Positions 27,449 to 37,600 of a DNA stretch of 64,000 bases are shown piece by piece (position 1 is the first letter of the stretch; each line of letters begins with the position of its first letter). This DNA is from Ensifer sp. Root278 (GTDB lineage Bacteria; Pseudomonadota; Alphaproteobacteria; Rhizobiales; Rhizobiaceae). The translations under genes were made by a program, and so were the position numbers. Where the stretch lies: the NCBI RefSeq assembly GCF_001429285.1, contig NZ_LMJJ01000042.1, positions 1 to 64,000 of the forward strand, read 5' to 3'. Under the pieces are notes generated by a model. The model made no database searches, was not told the DNA's origin, and worked only from the letters and a program-made list of their open reading frames with translations.

Positions 27449-28870
27449 CTATCCGAAGCGCACGCTGCCGAGCTTTCCCGGCGAGGTGAGCGTCTTCAGG
27501 CCTGCGGCCATGTCCTTGAGTTTGTCTGGTGTATAAATGTCGTAATAGGCCTGGTTGCGGCGGCCGATCGCATGTTCCGCGCTGAAGCTGCCGTGATACT
27601 CCTCAACGGCGACCGCGAAAACCCATTCGCGAAGCCGGGATTCGAAGGTCTCGTCGTTGAGAAGGTCGCTGTCCTTCGGCACGACGAGGTTGAAGTGCAC
27701 GCCGCCGTCGCCGATATGGCCGAAGTCGCAGACGGTCACATCAGGGAATTTCGCCGGCATTTCGGCCTTCATATGGTCGCAGAAGGCCATGATGTCACCC
27801 CTGCGGAAGGAGACGTCGAAGGCGATCAGCTTGCCGAGATGCTTGACGCCCTCGGACAGAGCGTGGCGCAGCGCCCAGATCTCATGCGGCGGGCCGACGA
27901 AAGCATCGGCGAGCGGCGCCTCTTCCATTTCCCAGATCTCGGCAAGTGCCGATTCCAATACCGCGTCGAGCGACTGTTCGCCGTCGCGCGGTGCCCAGGT
28001 GCGGCTGATCTCGGCGAGGATGACATAGTCAGGAACGTTGCCGCCCTGGAAGGGGTTCTTCAGTGACGGCACATGGGCGAAGGCGGCCTTGACGGCGTTC
28101 TTCGACATGCCCTCGAAGGCCGAGAGATAGGCGCCGAGCCGCTCTTCCATGGCGCGGAGCAACGGCAGTACATGGGCGCCGCTTGCCGGAACGAGCAGCG
28201 CGGTTGCCGTCTGTTGCGGCAGGCGCTCTAGGTTCAGCACGCATTCGGTGACGATGCCGAAGGCGCCCGAAGTGCCGACGAAGATCTGCTTCCAATCGAC
28301 GCCGGTGTTGTTCTTGCGCAGGTCGCATTGCAGGTCGAGCACGGTGCCGTCCTCGTCTGCGAGAACGACCTTGAGCCCGAGCGTGTTGCGGCGCACGTCG
28401 CCATATTTCAGAAAGCGTGAACCGCCGGTGTTGGTGGCGATCATGCCGCCGATGCGCGGGTCGGCACCAAGGTCGATCGGGAAGAATAGGCCGTGCTCTT
28501 CCAGCCGCCGGTTGAGATCGGACAGCCGAAAGCCGGCGTCGAGCCGCACCGAGCGATTGTCGAGGTCGAGCTCGAAGCGCTTCGTCAGCCGGTCGAGGCT
28601 GAGCACGGCCTCGTCGCCCGACTGATCCGGGGTCGAGCCGGAAACGAGGCCGGTGTTGCCGGATTGCGGGATCAGCGCGATGCCGTTCGTGACGCAATAG
28701 GCGACCGCAGCAGAGACTTCTTCCGTCGTTGCCGGCCGCAGCACGAGCGAAGTCCGGCCGCGATCGTAGCGCGCGCCGGTCTCGTAGGCTTCCAGGTCTT
28801 CAGGACGCGTAACGACACCCTTGTTTCCAAGGATCCCGCTCAGCGCGTCGATGTGCCGTTTGTCGATCAT
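27449..28870 (-). CDS. FAD-binding D-2-hydroxyacid dehydrogenase, D-2-hydroxyglutarate dehydrogenase-like
   Basis: 473-residue flavoprotein of the GlcD / D-2-hydroxyglutarate dehydrogenase group. The FAD-binding PCMH domain includes LIPQSGNTGLVSGSTPD near residue 86 and GADPRIGGMIATNTGGSRFL near residue 134. The C-terminal catalytic half contains CDFGHIGDGGVHFNL, with the metal/substrate histidines, and SFSAEHAIGR near the end. It is 10 bp downstream of the HglS-like gene. D-2-hydroxyglutarate is the product of HglS, so oxidation to 2-oxoglutarate is the likely step. It is much shorter than the 1000-residue YdiJ used for this step in Pseudomonas putida. Confidence 0.88.
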   Translation of the reverse strand: MIDKRHIDALSGILGNKGVVTRPEDLEAYETGARYDRGRTSLVLRPATTEEVSAAVAYCVTNGIALIPQSGNTGLVSGSTPDQSGDEAVLSLDRLTKRFELDLDNRSVRLDAGFRLSDLNRRLEEHGLFFPIDLGADPRIGGMIATNTGGSRFLKYGDVRRNTLGLKVVLADEDGTVLDLQCDLRKNNTGVDWKQIFVGTSGAFGIVTECVLNLERLPQQTATALLVPASGAHVLPLLRAMEERLGAYLSAFEGMSKNAVKAAFAHVPSLKNPFQGGNVPDYVILAEISRTWAPRDGEQSLDAVLESALAEIWEMEEAPLADAFVGPPHEIWALRHALSEGVKHLGKLIAFDVSFRRGDIMAFCDHMKAEMPAKFPDVTVCDFGHIGDGGVHFNLVVPKDSDLLNDETFESRLREWVFAVAVEEYHGSFSAEHAIGRRNQAYYDIYTPDKLKDMAAGLKTLTSPGKLGSVRFG

Positions 28871-28880
28871 CAGAAAAGCA

Positions 28881-30281
28881 TCATTCCGCAGCGATCGCGC
28901 CGGTCAAGGCCCGGATGCAGCTTTCGATCGAAGCCTGCTCGATGCCGGCATAGTGGTCGAATTCGTTGAGCACGGTGGCGCCGAGATCGCTTTCGAAGCG
29001 CTTCTGGTTCGGGCTGGCGACGAAGTCCTGCTGGGCGCCGTCGCCGAGGTTCGACTGGAAGATACCCGCGGCGCTGACCGGCAAGAAGTCTTCGTAGACG
29101 ATCGCGTCGAACTGGACGAGACCGCTCGCGATCAGCGCTTCGATGTCACGCGCCGGGGAGACGCCGGCCTTGCGGCCCTTCTCCGTTAGCGAGTAGCTGA
29201 AATAGCCGAGGCCGGCTTCGCGGATGCCTGCCCAAGTGTCCGGGAAGGGCTCAAAAGCCTTGGCGAGGGCTGCTTCGTATTCGCGGGCATTGGAGCCGTC
29301 GGCGGCTGGGCGGACGATCTTGCGCGAGGCGTCGAGCAGGTCGTCGTAGAGCGCGCGGCCTTTCGGGGTCAGCGCGATGCCGCGCTGTTCGATCTCGCCG
29401 AAGCGAGCGGTGTGGGAGCCGGCCTTCCAGGCGCCGTCGGCATCCTTGAAGGAAACAGGCTCTTCCAGCGCCTTGAACGAGGTCTGGCGCAAAAGGATCG
29501 GGCACTTGCGGGTCGGCGGGCCCTCGACGACGGCCTTCGGCGCGATTTCGTATTCCGGCATCAGCGCCTGCACCATGTCGATGTCGAGCGTACGCGGCGT
29601 CAGGTGGTTGATGTGCGGACCCTTGAAGGAGACGACGTCGGCGATCAGACGATGGGCGTCGTGCAGACGCTTGTACATGTCGGCGCTGACATTGGCCTTG
29701 TCGTGCCAGCGGAAGGTTTCGAGCACTTCCGAGACGAAACGCTCAGCGTCGGCTTTGTCGAGACCGCCGTCACGTTCAGCCTTTTCGGTCAGTTCGACAG
29801 CGACGGGCGTAAAGATCCGGCGCTCGGCGAGGATCGCCTGTGACTCGGCGCGCAGGCTCTCGTCAGCGATCAAGTCCAGGCGCAGCAGCGAGGTGAAAAC
29901 GCGGAAGGGATTGCGCTTCAGAGCGGCGTCACCAACGGGGCGGAAAGCCGTCGAGTGCACCGGGACACCGGCAGTCGACAGGTCGTAGTAGCCGACCGGG
30001 TACATGCCCATGACGGCAAAGACGCGACGCATCATCGATAGCTCGGCGGGTGTGCCGAGGCGGATCGCACCGTGGCGTTCCTCGGAGATGCGATCGAGCG
30101 AATCCGTGGCGTCCAGACGCTCCTTCAGGACCGGATCGGCGGCGAGCGTATCGTCGTTTACCTTGGCGACCAGTTCCATCAGCGTGCCGTAGGCCGGCAC
30201 CTCTTCGCGGTACATAACCGACATGGCTGCGGAAAAGGCCGAACGGATGTCGTCGGCCGATACGAAACTATTCTCTTTCAC
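28881..30281 (-). CDS. hglS: 2-oxoadipate dioxygenase/decarboxylase (HglS, DUF1338 family)
   Basis: 466-residue non-haem iron enzyme that converts 2-oxoadipate to D-2-hydroxyglutarate with O2. Starting at GTG (complement of 30279-30281) the residues I remember as metal or substrate contacts in Pseudomonas HglS fall at the same numbers: His70 and Arg74 in EERHGAIRLGT, and His226 in GPHINHLTP; the third ligand Glu lies at 296 or 298 in ARFGEIEQRG. That agreement and a family length of about 464 support the GTG over the ATG at 30324-30326, which adds 15 residues. It is the first gene of a minus-strand operon with the D-2-hydroxyglutarate dehydrogenase, ALDH7 and aatB genes. Confidence 0.9.
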   Translation of the reverse strand: MKENSFVSADDIRSAFSAAMSVMYREEVPAYGTLMELVAKVNDDTLAADPVLKERLDATDSLDRISEERHGAIRLGTPAELSMMRRVFAVMGMYPVGYYDLSTAGVPVHSTAFRPVGDAALKRNPFRVFTSLLRLDLIADESLRAESQAILAERRIFTPVAVELTEKAERDGGLDKADAERFVSEVLETFRWHDKANVSADMYKRLHDAHRLIADVVSFKGPHINHLTPRTLDIDMVQALMPEYEIAPKAVVEGPPTRKCPILLRQTSFKALEEPVSFKDADGAWKAGSHTARFGEIEQRGIALTPKGRALYDDLLDASRKIVRPAADGSNAREYEAALAKAFEPFPDTWAGIREAGLGYFSYSLTEKGRKAGVSPARDIEALIASGLVQFDAIVYEDFLPVSAAGIFQSNLGDGAQQDFVASPNQKRFESDLGATVLNEFDHYAGIEQASIESCIRALTGAIAAE

Positions 30282-30394
30282 TGGGGCTCGCCTCGCGCTA
30301 TGGGTGAAGGACAAGGTCATTCTCATTTCGGATCATATCCGATCGAACTGGCCATTGATCGCGTTGCTTCTGACTATGTTGATGCGAGGCTGGA

Positions 30395-31288
30395 ATGAAG
30401 TTAAGCCGCAGGCTGGTTCCCGACGTGACGACGCTGCAGGCGTTCGAATGCGCGGCGCGACATGGCAGCTTCACGCAGGCCGCCGCCGAGCTGAACCTTA
30501 CCCAAAGCGCCGTCAGCCGGCAGATCAAGGATCTCGAAAACCAGCTCGGCGTGCTTTTGTTCGAGCGCGTGCGCCAGCGGGTGATCCTGTCGGATGCCGG
30601 CCAGAAGTTCCTGCCCGAGGTTCGCCGTCTCCTCAATCAGACCGAGGAACTGATGGTGCGCGCCATGGCTTCGGCCCGGGCGGACTCGACGCTCTCGATC
30701 GCGTCGCTCCCGACTTTCGGCAGCCGCTGGCTGGTGCCGCGCCTTCCCGACTTCCTCAAGCGCCATCCGGATACGGTGCTGAACATCGCCTCCCGTTCCG
30801 CGCCCTTCGATTTCGACGAGCAGAACTTCGATCTCGCCATTCATTACGGCCAACCGGTCTGGGCGCGCGCCACCTGCAGCTATCTGTGCAGCGAGATCAT
30901 CGTGCCCGCTGCGAGCCCTGCCCTGTTGGCGAACCATCCGATCGAGACCCCCGAGGATCTCGTCGCCGGCCCGTTGCTGCATCTCGCCACGCGGCCGAAG
31001 CTCTGGGCACAATGGTTCGAGGCAAACGACATGGACGGCCGCGGCGCCTATCGCGGCAACCGTTTTGACCAGTTCTCCATGGTGATCGAAGCGGCGACGG
31101 CGGGGCTCGGTTTCGCGCTGCTGCCACGTTACCTGATCGAGCAGGAAATTGCCGCCGGCACGCTGAGCATCGTGCTCGACCGGCCGATGAAGACGGAAAA
31201 CAGCTATTATCTCGCCGTGCCCGAGGGTAAGCTCGAAAACCCCATCAGCCTGGCCTTCCGGGAGTGGATCACCGAGCAAGTGGGCTGA
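30395..31288 (+). CDS. LysR family transcriptional regulator, probable lysine-catabolism regulator
   Basis: 297-residue LysR-type regulator. The winged helix is clear (LQAFECAARHGSFTQAAAEL, LTQSAVSRQIKDLE), followed by the effector-binding domain with IASLPTFGSRWLVPRL. It resembles the GcvA group. It is divergent from hglS with 113 bp between the start codons, the usual LysR layout, so control of the lysine-to-2-oxoglutarate operon is likely. Effector is unknown; 2-aminoadipate, lysine or 2-oxoadipate would make sense. The 349 or so bases between its stop and ndvB contain no further gene; the one structure seen there is the ndvB leader hairpin. Confidence 0.92.
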   Translation: MKLSRRLVPDVTTLQAFECAARHGSFTQAAAELNLTQSAVSRQIKDLENQLGVLLFERVRQRVILSDAGQKFLPEVRRLLNQTEELMVRAMASARADSTLSIASLPTFGSRWLVPRLPDFLKRHPDTVLNIASRSAPFDFDEQNFDLAIHYGQPVWARATCSYLCSEIIVPAASPALLANHPIETPEDLVAGPLLHLATRPKLWAQWFEANDMDGRGAYRGNRFDQFSMVIEAATAGLGFALLPRYLIEQEIAAGTLSIVLDRPMKTENSYYLAVPEGKLENPISLAFREWITEQVG

Positions 31289-31602
31289 GCGGATCGACGC
31301 TTTTCTACAAATCGAGGGAACCTTCCTCGCCGCTTCACGTTTCGCCTCGTCTGCCATTCGCGATGAAGCTTGAGAAGAGGGCAATTGAGAGAGCTGTATC
31401 GAAGTGCCATTGGGGGCGCGCGCAGCGGCCGGTTTCGGCTTGATTCGTTTGTGCGCAAATCGTCCGAACTTGTATGAGCAATCCTTGCAAGCTGTTGGCA
31501 CCACGGCTAAAAAATGCCATTTTCATGCATCACCGCGGCCTTGAAAACCAATGCGCCGCCGGCTTTGCGATCTCCGATGCCCAGTCGAGGGCGGTGCCTG
31601 TT

Positions 31603-31635
31603 ACCGCCAATTCCCCACATGCGGGAATTGACGGT
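31603..31635 (+). promoter_or_regulatory. leader hairpin directly before the ndvB ribosome binding site
   Basis: CAATTCCC (31608-31615) pairs with GGGAATTG (31623-31630), 7-base loop; after a one-base mismatch, ACCG (31603-31606) pairs with CGGT (31632-31635). The hairpin ends 4 bp before the GGGAGG of ndvB, so it could affect ribosome access. It could equally be a protein-binding palindrome. Confidence 0.5.
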
Positions 31636-31649
31636 GGATGGGAGGACAC

Positions 31650-34600
31650 ATGACCGTGTCTAGCAATGCGCCGGCTCAGCCTGACTTCTCAGGTCCGCAG
31701 CCAACCCGGCAACCCAACGAGGACCGGGCCGATCAACCCCGGTTGGATTCAGAACCCGTACCCATGCAGCTTCAAACAACGCCGCCCACCTCTCCGCGCG
31801 AACCGGAAGCAAAGCAGATCGATTACAACGATTCGATCCGCGCCACCTTCTTCTCGATGGAGGACCTCCGGCAATGCGGCGAGGATCTCGCAGTGAAGGG
31901 TGCCTCCTCGCTGCCGGGATTCTTCCCGTTCGAGTTCCGGCCGCGGCATCGCGAAAACGAGAGCGAGATCCTGCGTGTCTACCGGGCGACCGCTGCGGAC
32001 GTGGAAGCCGGGGCGACGATCACGCCGGCCGCCGAATGGCTGCTCGACAACCACCACGTCGTCGAAGAGGCGATCCAGGAAGTCCGGCGCGATTTCCCGC
32101 GCCGGTTCTATCGGCAGCTGCCGACGCTTTCGGTTTCCGGCACGGTGATCCCGCGCACCATGGCGCTCGCCTGGCTCTATGTCGCCCACACCCACAGCAC
32201 GGTGACGCGCGAAAGCATCACGGCGATGGTCGAAGGCTTCCAGAAGCACGACACCTTCAAGATCGGCGAACTCTGGGCGCTGCCGTCGATCCTGCGCTTC
32301 GTGCTGATCGAGAACCTCCGCCGGATCGCCATCCGCGTCGAGCGCTCGCGCGGCATGCGCCGAAAGGCGAACGACATTGCCGACCAGATCATCCGCCTGA
32401 ACGATCCGGAGAAATATCGGGCGCTGCTTGCGGAATCGGAAGCGCTGGCTGCCGACAACACCTTCGTCGCGCAACTGCTCTACCGCACGCGTGACGGCTC
32501 GCAGACCTCCGGTGCCGTTATCGGCTGGATCGAGGAACAGCTTGAGAGGCGCGGCAGCGACGTCGAAAACGCGCTGGTCGCCGAACAGAACCGCCTGTCG
32601 TCCGGCAATGCGACGATGAGCAACATCATCCGCAGCCTGCGTGAGATCGACGACACCGACTGGGCTGTCTGGTTCGAAAGCGTCAGCAAGATCGACGCGG
32701 CGCTACGCGAGGGCTCCGACTATGCGGCGCTCGATTTCGGCTCGCGCAACAAGTATCGCGACACGATCGAGAAGCTCGCGCGTCGTTCCGGTCACAGCGA
32801 ATACGAGGTGACGCAGATCGCCATCGAGATGGTGCGCGAGGCGGAGACTGCGGCCGAGACCGAAGTGCCGCTCCAGGAGCCGAACGTCGGATCCTTCCTC
32901 GTCGGCAAGCAGCGCAAGGTGCTCGAGAAGAAGATCGGCTATCGACCGTCGCTGCTGCAGACCATCATCCGTATCAGCCGCAAGCTCGACTGGTTCGCGA
33001 TCGCCGGCCCGAACATCCTCTTGACGATCCTGGCGATGATCGCCGTCTATTCCTTCGTCAGTCCGATGGATATTCCGAACGGCGCGAAGCTGATCATGCT
33101 GCTTCTGTTCGCGCTGCCGGCATCCGAAGGCGCGATGGGCCTGTTCAACACGCTGGTGACGCTGTTCGTCAGACCATCGCGACTTGTCGGCTATGAATTC
33201 CTCGACGGAATTCCCGAGCATGCCCGCACCCTCGTCGTCGTACCTTGCCTGATTGCCAAGCGCGACCATGTCGACGAACTCGTGCGCAATCTCGAGGTGC
33301 ACTACCTCGCCAACCCGCGCGGCGAGATTTATTTCGCGCTGCTCAGCGACTGGGCCGATAGCAAGGTTGAGGAGTCGAGCACCGATTCCGACGTGCTCGA
33401 CTACGCCAAGCGCGAGATCGCCCAGCTTTCGGCGCGCTACGCCTATGACGGCAAGACGCGCTTCCATCTCCTGCATCGCCGCCGCCTGTTCAACGAGCAG
33501 GAAGGCGTATGGATGGGCTGGGAGCGCAAGCGCGGCAAGCTGCACGAACTGAACATGCTGCTTCGCGGCGATCGCGACACCTCGTTCCTGCAGGGCGCCA
33601 ACACGGTGCCGGACAACGTGCAGTACGTGATGACGCTCGATTCCGACACGCGCCTGATGCGCGATGCGGTGACGAAGCTCGTCGGCAAGATCTACCATCC
33701 GATCAACCGTCCGGTGGTCGACCCTAAGACACAGGACGTGATCGCCGGCTACAGCCTGCTGCAGCCGCGCGTGACGCCGTCGCTGACAACGGGCAGCGAA
33801 GCTTCCGCCTTCCAGCGTATCTTCTCGGCCAACCGCGGCATCGACCCCTATGTCTTCACCGTTTCCGACGTCTACCAGGACATCGCCGGCGAAGGTAGCT
33901 TCACCGGCAAGGGCCTCTACCATGTCGACGCCTTCGAGGCGGCGCTGAAAGGCCGGATCCAGGAGAATGCCGTTCTCAGCCACGATCTGCTCGAAGGCTC
34001 CTATGTGCGTTGCGCGCTGGTCACCGACGTCGAGCTCGTCGAGGACTTCCCGACCCGCTACGAGGTCGAGATGTCGCGCCAGCATCGCTGGGCACGTGGC
34101 GATTGGCAGCTGCTGCCCTACATCTTCAATTTCTCGAACGGGCTGTCGATGCTCGGGCGCTGGAAGATGTACGACAACCTGCGTCGCTCGCTGATCCCGC
34201 TTGCCTGGCTCGTCGCCTCGGTGATGGGCTGGTACTACATGGAGCCGACCGAGGCGCTGATCTGGCAGATCGTCCTGATCTTCAGCTTGTTCGTGGCTCC
34301 GACCCTGTCGCTGATCAACGGCCTCCTGCCGCGCCGCAACGACATCGTCGCCCGCGCCCACCTTCACGCGGTGCTGACGGAAGTCCGCGCCGCCAATGCA
34401 CAAGTGGCGCTCCGCATCGTCTTCATCGCCCACAATGCGGCGATGATGGGCGACGCGATCGCGCGCTCGCTCTACCGCACCTTCGTCAGCCGCAAGCTGA
34501 TGCTCGAATGGCGCACGGCCGCGCAGGTGCAGAGTGCCGGCCACGGCACGATTGGCGATTACTACCGCGCGATGTGGATCGCGCCGGCGCTTTCGGCGCT

Positions 34601-37600
34601 TTCGCTGGCGCTTGCCGCGATCTCCGACACCGGCCTGCCGTTCATCGGCATTCCCTTCGCGCTGCTCTGGGCGCTTTCGCCTGCCGTCGCCTGGTTCGTC
34701 AGCCAATCGGCCGAAACCGAGGACCAGCTCGTCGTCTCCGATGAAGCGATCGACGAGATGCGCCTGATTGCCCGGCGCACCTGGCGTTATTTCGAGACCT
34801 TCGTGACCGCCGAGCAGCACTTCCTGCCGCCGGACAACTTCCAGGAAACGCCGCAGCCGGTCCTGGCCGAGCGCACCTCGCCGACGAATATCGGCGTCTA
34901 CCTGCTGTCGGTGATGTCGGCGCGCGATTTCGGCTGGATCGGCTTCGAGGAGACGATCAACCGGCTGGAGCAGACGATCGCCACCATCGACCGCCTGCCG
35001 AAGTATCGCGGCCACCTGTTCAACTGGTATCGGACGAACACGCTCGACACCATGGAGCCGCGCTACATCTCGTCGGTCGACAGCGGCAACCTTGCCGGTC
35101 ACCTGATTGCCGTATCGTCGATGTGCCGCGACTGGGCCGAGGCGCCGTCGGCGCATGTGCAGGGCAGCCTGGACGGCATCGGCGACGTGGTGGCGATCCT
35201 CCAGGAGGTGTTGCGCGATCTGCCCGACGACCGCAAGACGGTCCGGCCGCTGCGTCGCCTGATCGAGGAACGCATCGTCGGCTTCCAGAACGCGCTTGCC
35301 GCGGTCAAGCGCGAGCGCGAGTTCGCGTCGATCCGGGTGATCAACCTCGCGGTGCTGGCGCGCGACATGCACAAGCTCACCGTCAACCTCGATCACGAGG
35401 TGCGCACGCCGCAGAGCACCGAAGTGACGAAGTGGGCAAATGCGCTCGTCAGCACCTGCGAAGCCCATATTTCCGACGGTGTCTTCGATCTCGGTGCGAT
35501 CGAATCGCTGCGTCAGCGCCTGCTGGTGCTGAAGGATCGCGCCCGCGACATCGCCTTCTCGATGGATTTCGGCTTCCTGTTCCGGCCGGAGCGGCGCCTG
35601 CTGTCCATCGGCTTCCGGGTCAACGCCAACGAGCTCGACGAAGCCTGCTACGACCTTCTCGCCTCGGAAGCACGGCTCACCAGTCTGTTTGCCATCGCCA
35701 AGGGCGACTTGCCGACGGAGCACTGGTACAAGCTCGGCCGTCCGATCGTGCCGATCGGCGCGCGCGGCGCGCTGATCTCCTGGTCGGGCTCGATGTTCGA
35801 GTATCTTATGCCGCCGCTGGTGATGCAGGAACGGCAGGGCGGCATCCTCAACCAGACCAACAATCTGATTGTGAAGGAGCAGATCAACCACGGCCGCCGT
35901 CTGGGCACGCCCTGGGGCATTTCGGAAGCCGCGTTCAACGCGCGCGACCACGAGCTCACCTACCAGTACACCAACTTCGGCGTGCCGACGCTCGGGCTCA
36001 AGCGCGGCCTCGGCCAGAACGCGGTCATCGCGCCCTACGCCTCGATCCTCGCCTGCATGTACGATCCGAAATCGGCGCTCGCCAACCTCGGACGCCTGCG
36101 CGAGGTCGGCGCACTCGGTGTCTACGGCTTCCATGATGCCGTAGACTTCACTCCGACGCGTGTGCCCGAGGGCCAGAAATGCGCGGTCGTGCGCAACTAC
36201 TATGCGCACCACCATGGCATGTCGATCGCGGCTGTCGCCAACGTCGTCTTCAATGGCCGCCTGCGGGAGTGGTTCCACGCCGATCCGGTGATCGAGGCCG
36301 CCGAACTGCTGCTGCAGGAAAAGGCGCCGCGCGACATCCCGATCATGAATGCCAAGCGCGAGCCGGAATCGGTCGGCAAGGGCCAGGACGATCTCCTGCG
36401 TCCGGAAGTCCGCATCATCGAGAACCCGCTGGCACAGGACCGGGAGACCGTGTTTCTCTCCAACGGCCATTACTCAGTCATGCTGACGGCCAACGGCGCC
36501 GGCTATGCCCGCTGGAACGGCCAGTCCGTCACCCGCTGGAAGCCGGATCCGGTCGAGGACCGCACCGGCACCTTCATCTTCCTGCGCGACACGACGACCG
36601 GCGATTGGTGGTCCGCGACATCGGAGCCGCGCCGTGCGGCCGGCGAGAAGGTGCTGACCCGCTTCGGCGACGACAAGGCCGAATTCGTCAAGACCGTCGG
36701 CGACCTCACCAGCGAGGTCGAGTGCATCGTCGCCACCGAACACGACGCCGAAGGGCGCCGGGTCATCCTGCTCAACACCGGCACCCAGGATCGCTTCATC
36801 GAAGTGACCTCCTATGCCGAGCCGGTGCTTTCGATCGACGAGGCCGACAGCGCGCACCCGGCCTTTTCGAAGATGTTCGTGCGCACGGAAATCAGCCGCC
36901 GCGGCGACGTCATTCGCGTCAGCCGCAACAAGCGCAGCTCCAGCGACCCGGACATGGAAGTGGCGCATCTCGTCACCGACAATGCCGGCAGCGATCGCCA
37001 TACGGAAGCGGAGGCCGACCGTCGCCGCTTCATCGGCCCGGGCCGGACGCTTGCCGAAGCTGCCGCGTTCGACACGGACGCAGTGCTTTCGGGCACGGAC
37101 GGCTTTACGCTCGATCCGATCATGTCGCTGCGCCGCGTCGTTCGCGTGCCCGCCGGCAAGAAGGTCAGCGTCGTCTTCTGGACAATCGCTGCGCCGAGCC
37201 GCGAGGAGGTCGATCGCGCGATCGACCGCTATCGCCATCCGGAGACCTTCAACCAGGAACTCATCCACGCCTGGACCCGCAGCCAGGTGCAGATGCGCCA
37301 TGTCGGCGTGACATCGCAGGAGGCCGCGAGCTTCCAGATGCTCGGCCGCTACCTCGTCTATCCGGACATGCATCTGCGTGCCGACACGGCGACGGTGCAG
37401 GCAGGCCTCGACTCCCAGTCGAAGCTCTGGCCGCTGGCGATCTCGGGCGACTACCCGATCTTCTGCCTCCGCATCAACGACGACGGCGATCTCGGCATCG
37501 CACGTGAAGCGCTGCGCGCCCAGGAATATATGCGCGCCCGCGGCATCACCGCCGACCTCGTCATCATCAACGAGCGGGCCTCGTCCTATGCGCAGGATAT

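Noticed and set aside
31480-31520. A TGGCAC element before ndvB considered as a sigma54 -24/-12 promoter
   Set aside because: The GC of the -12 element is missing at the fixed 10-base distance from GG.
32703-36470. A 1255-codon open frame on the minus strand inside ndvB
   Set aside because: It is the shadow of strong codon bias in a GC-rich gene; the plus-strand frame encodes clear NdvB domains and the antisense product has no recognisable motif or ribosome binding site.
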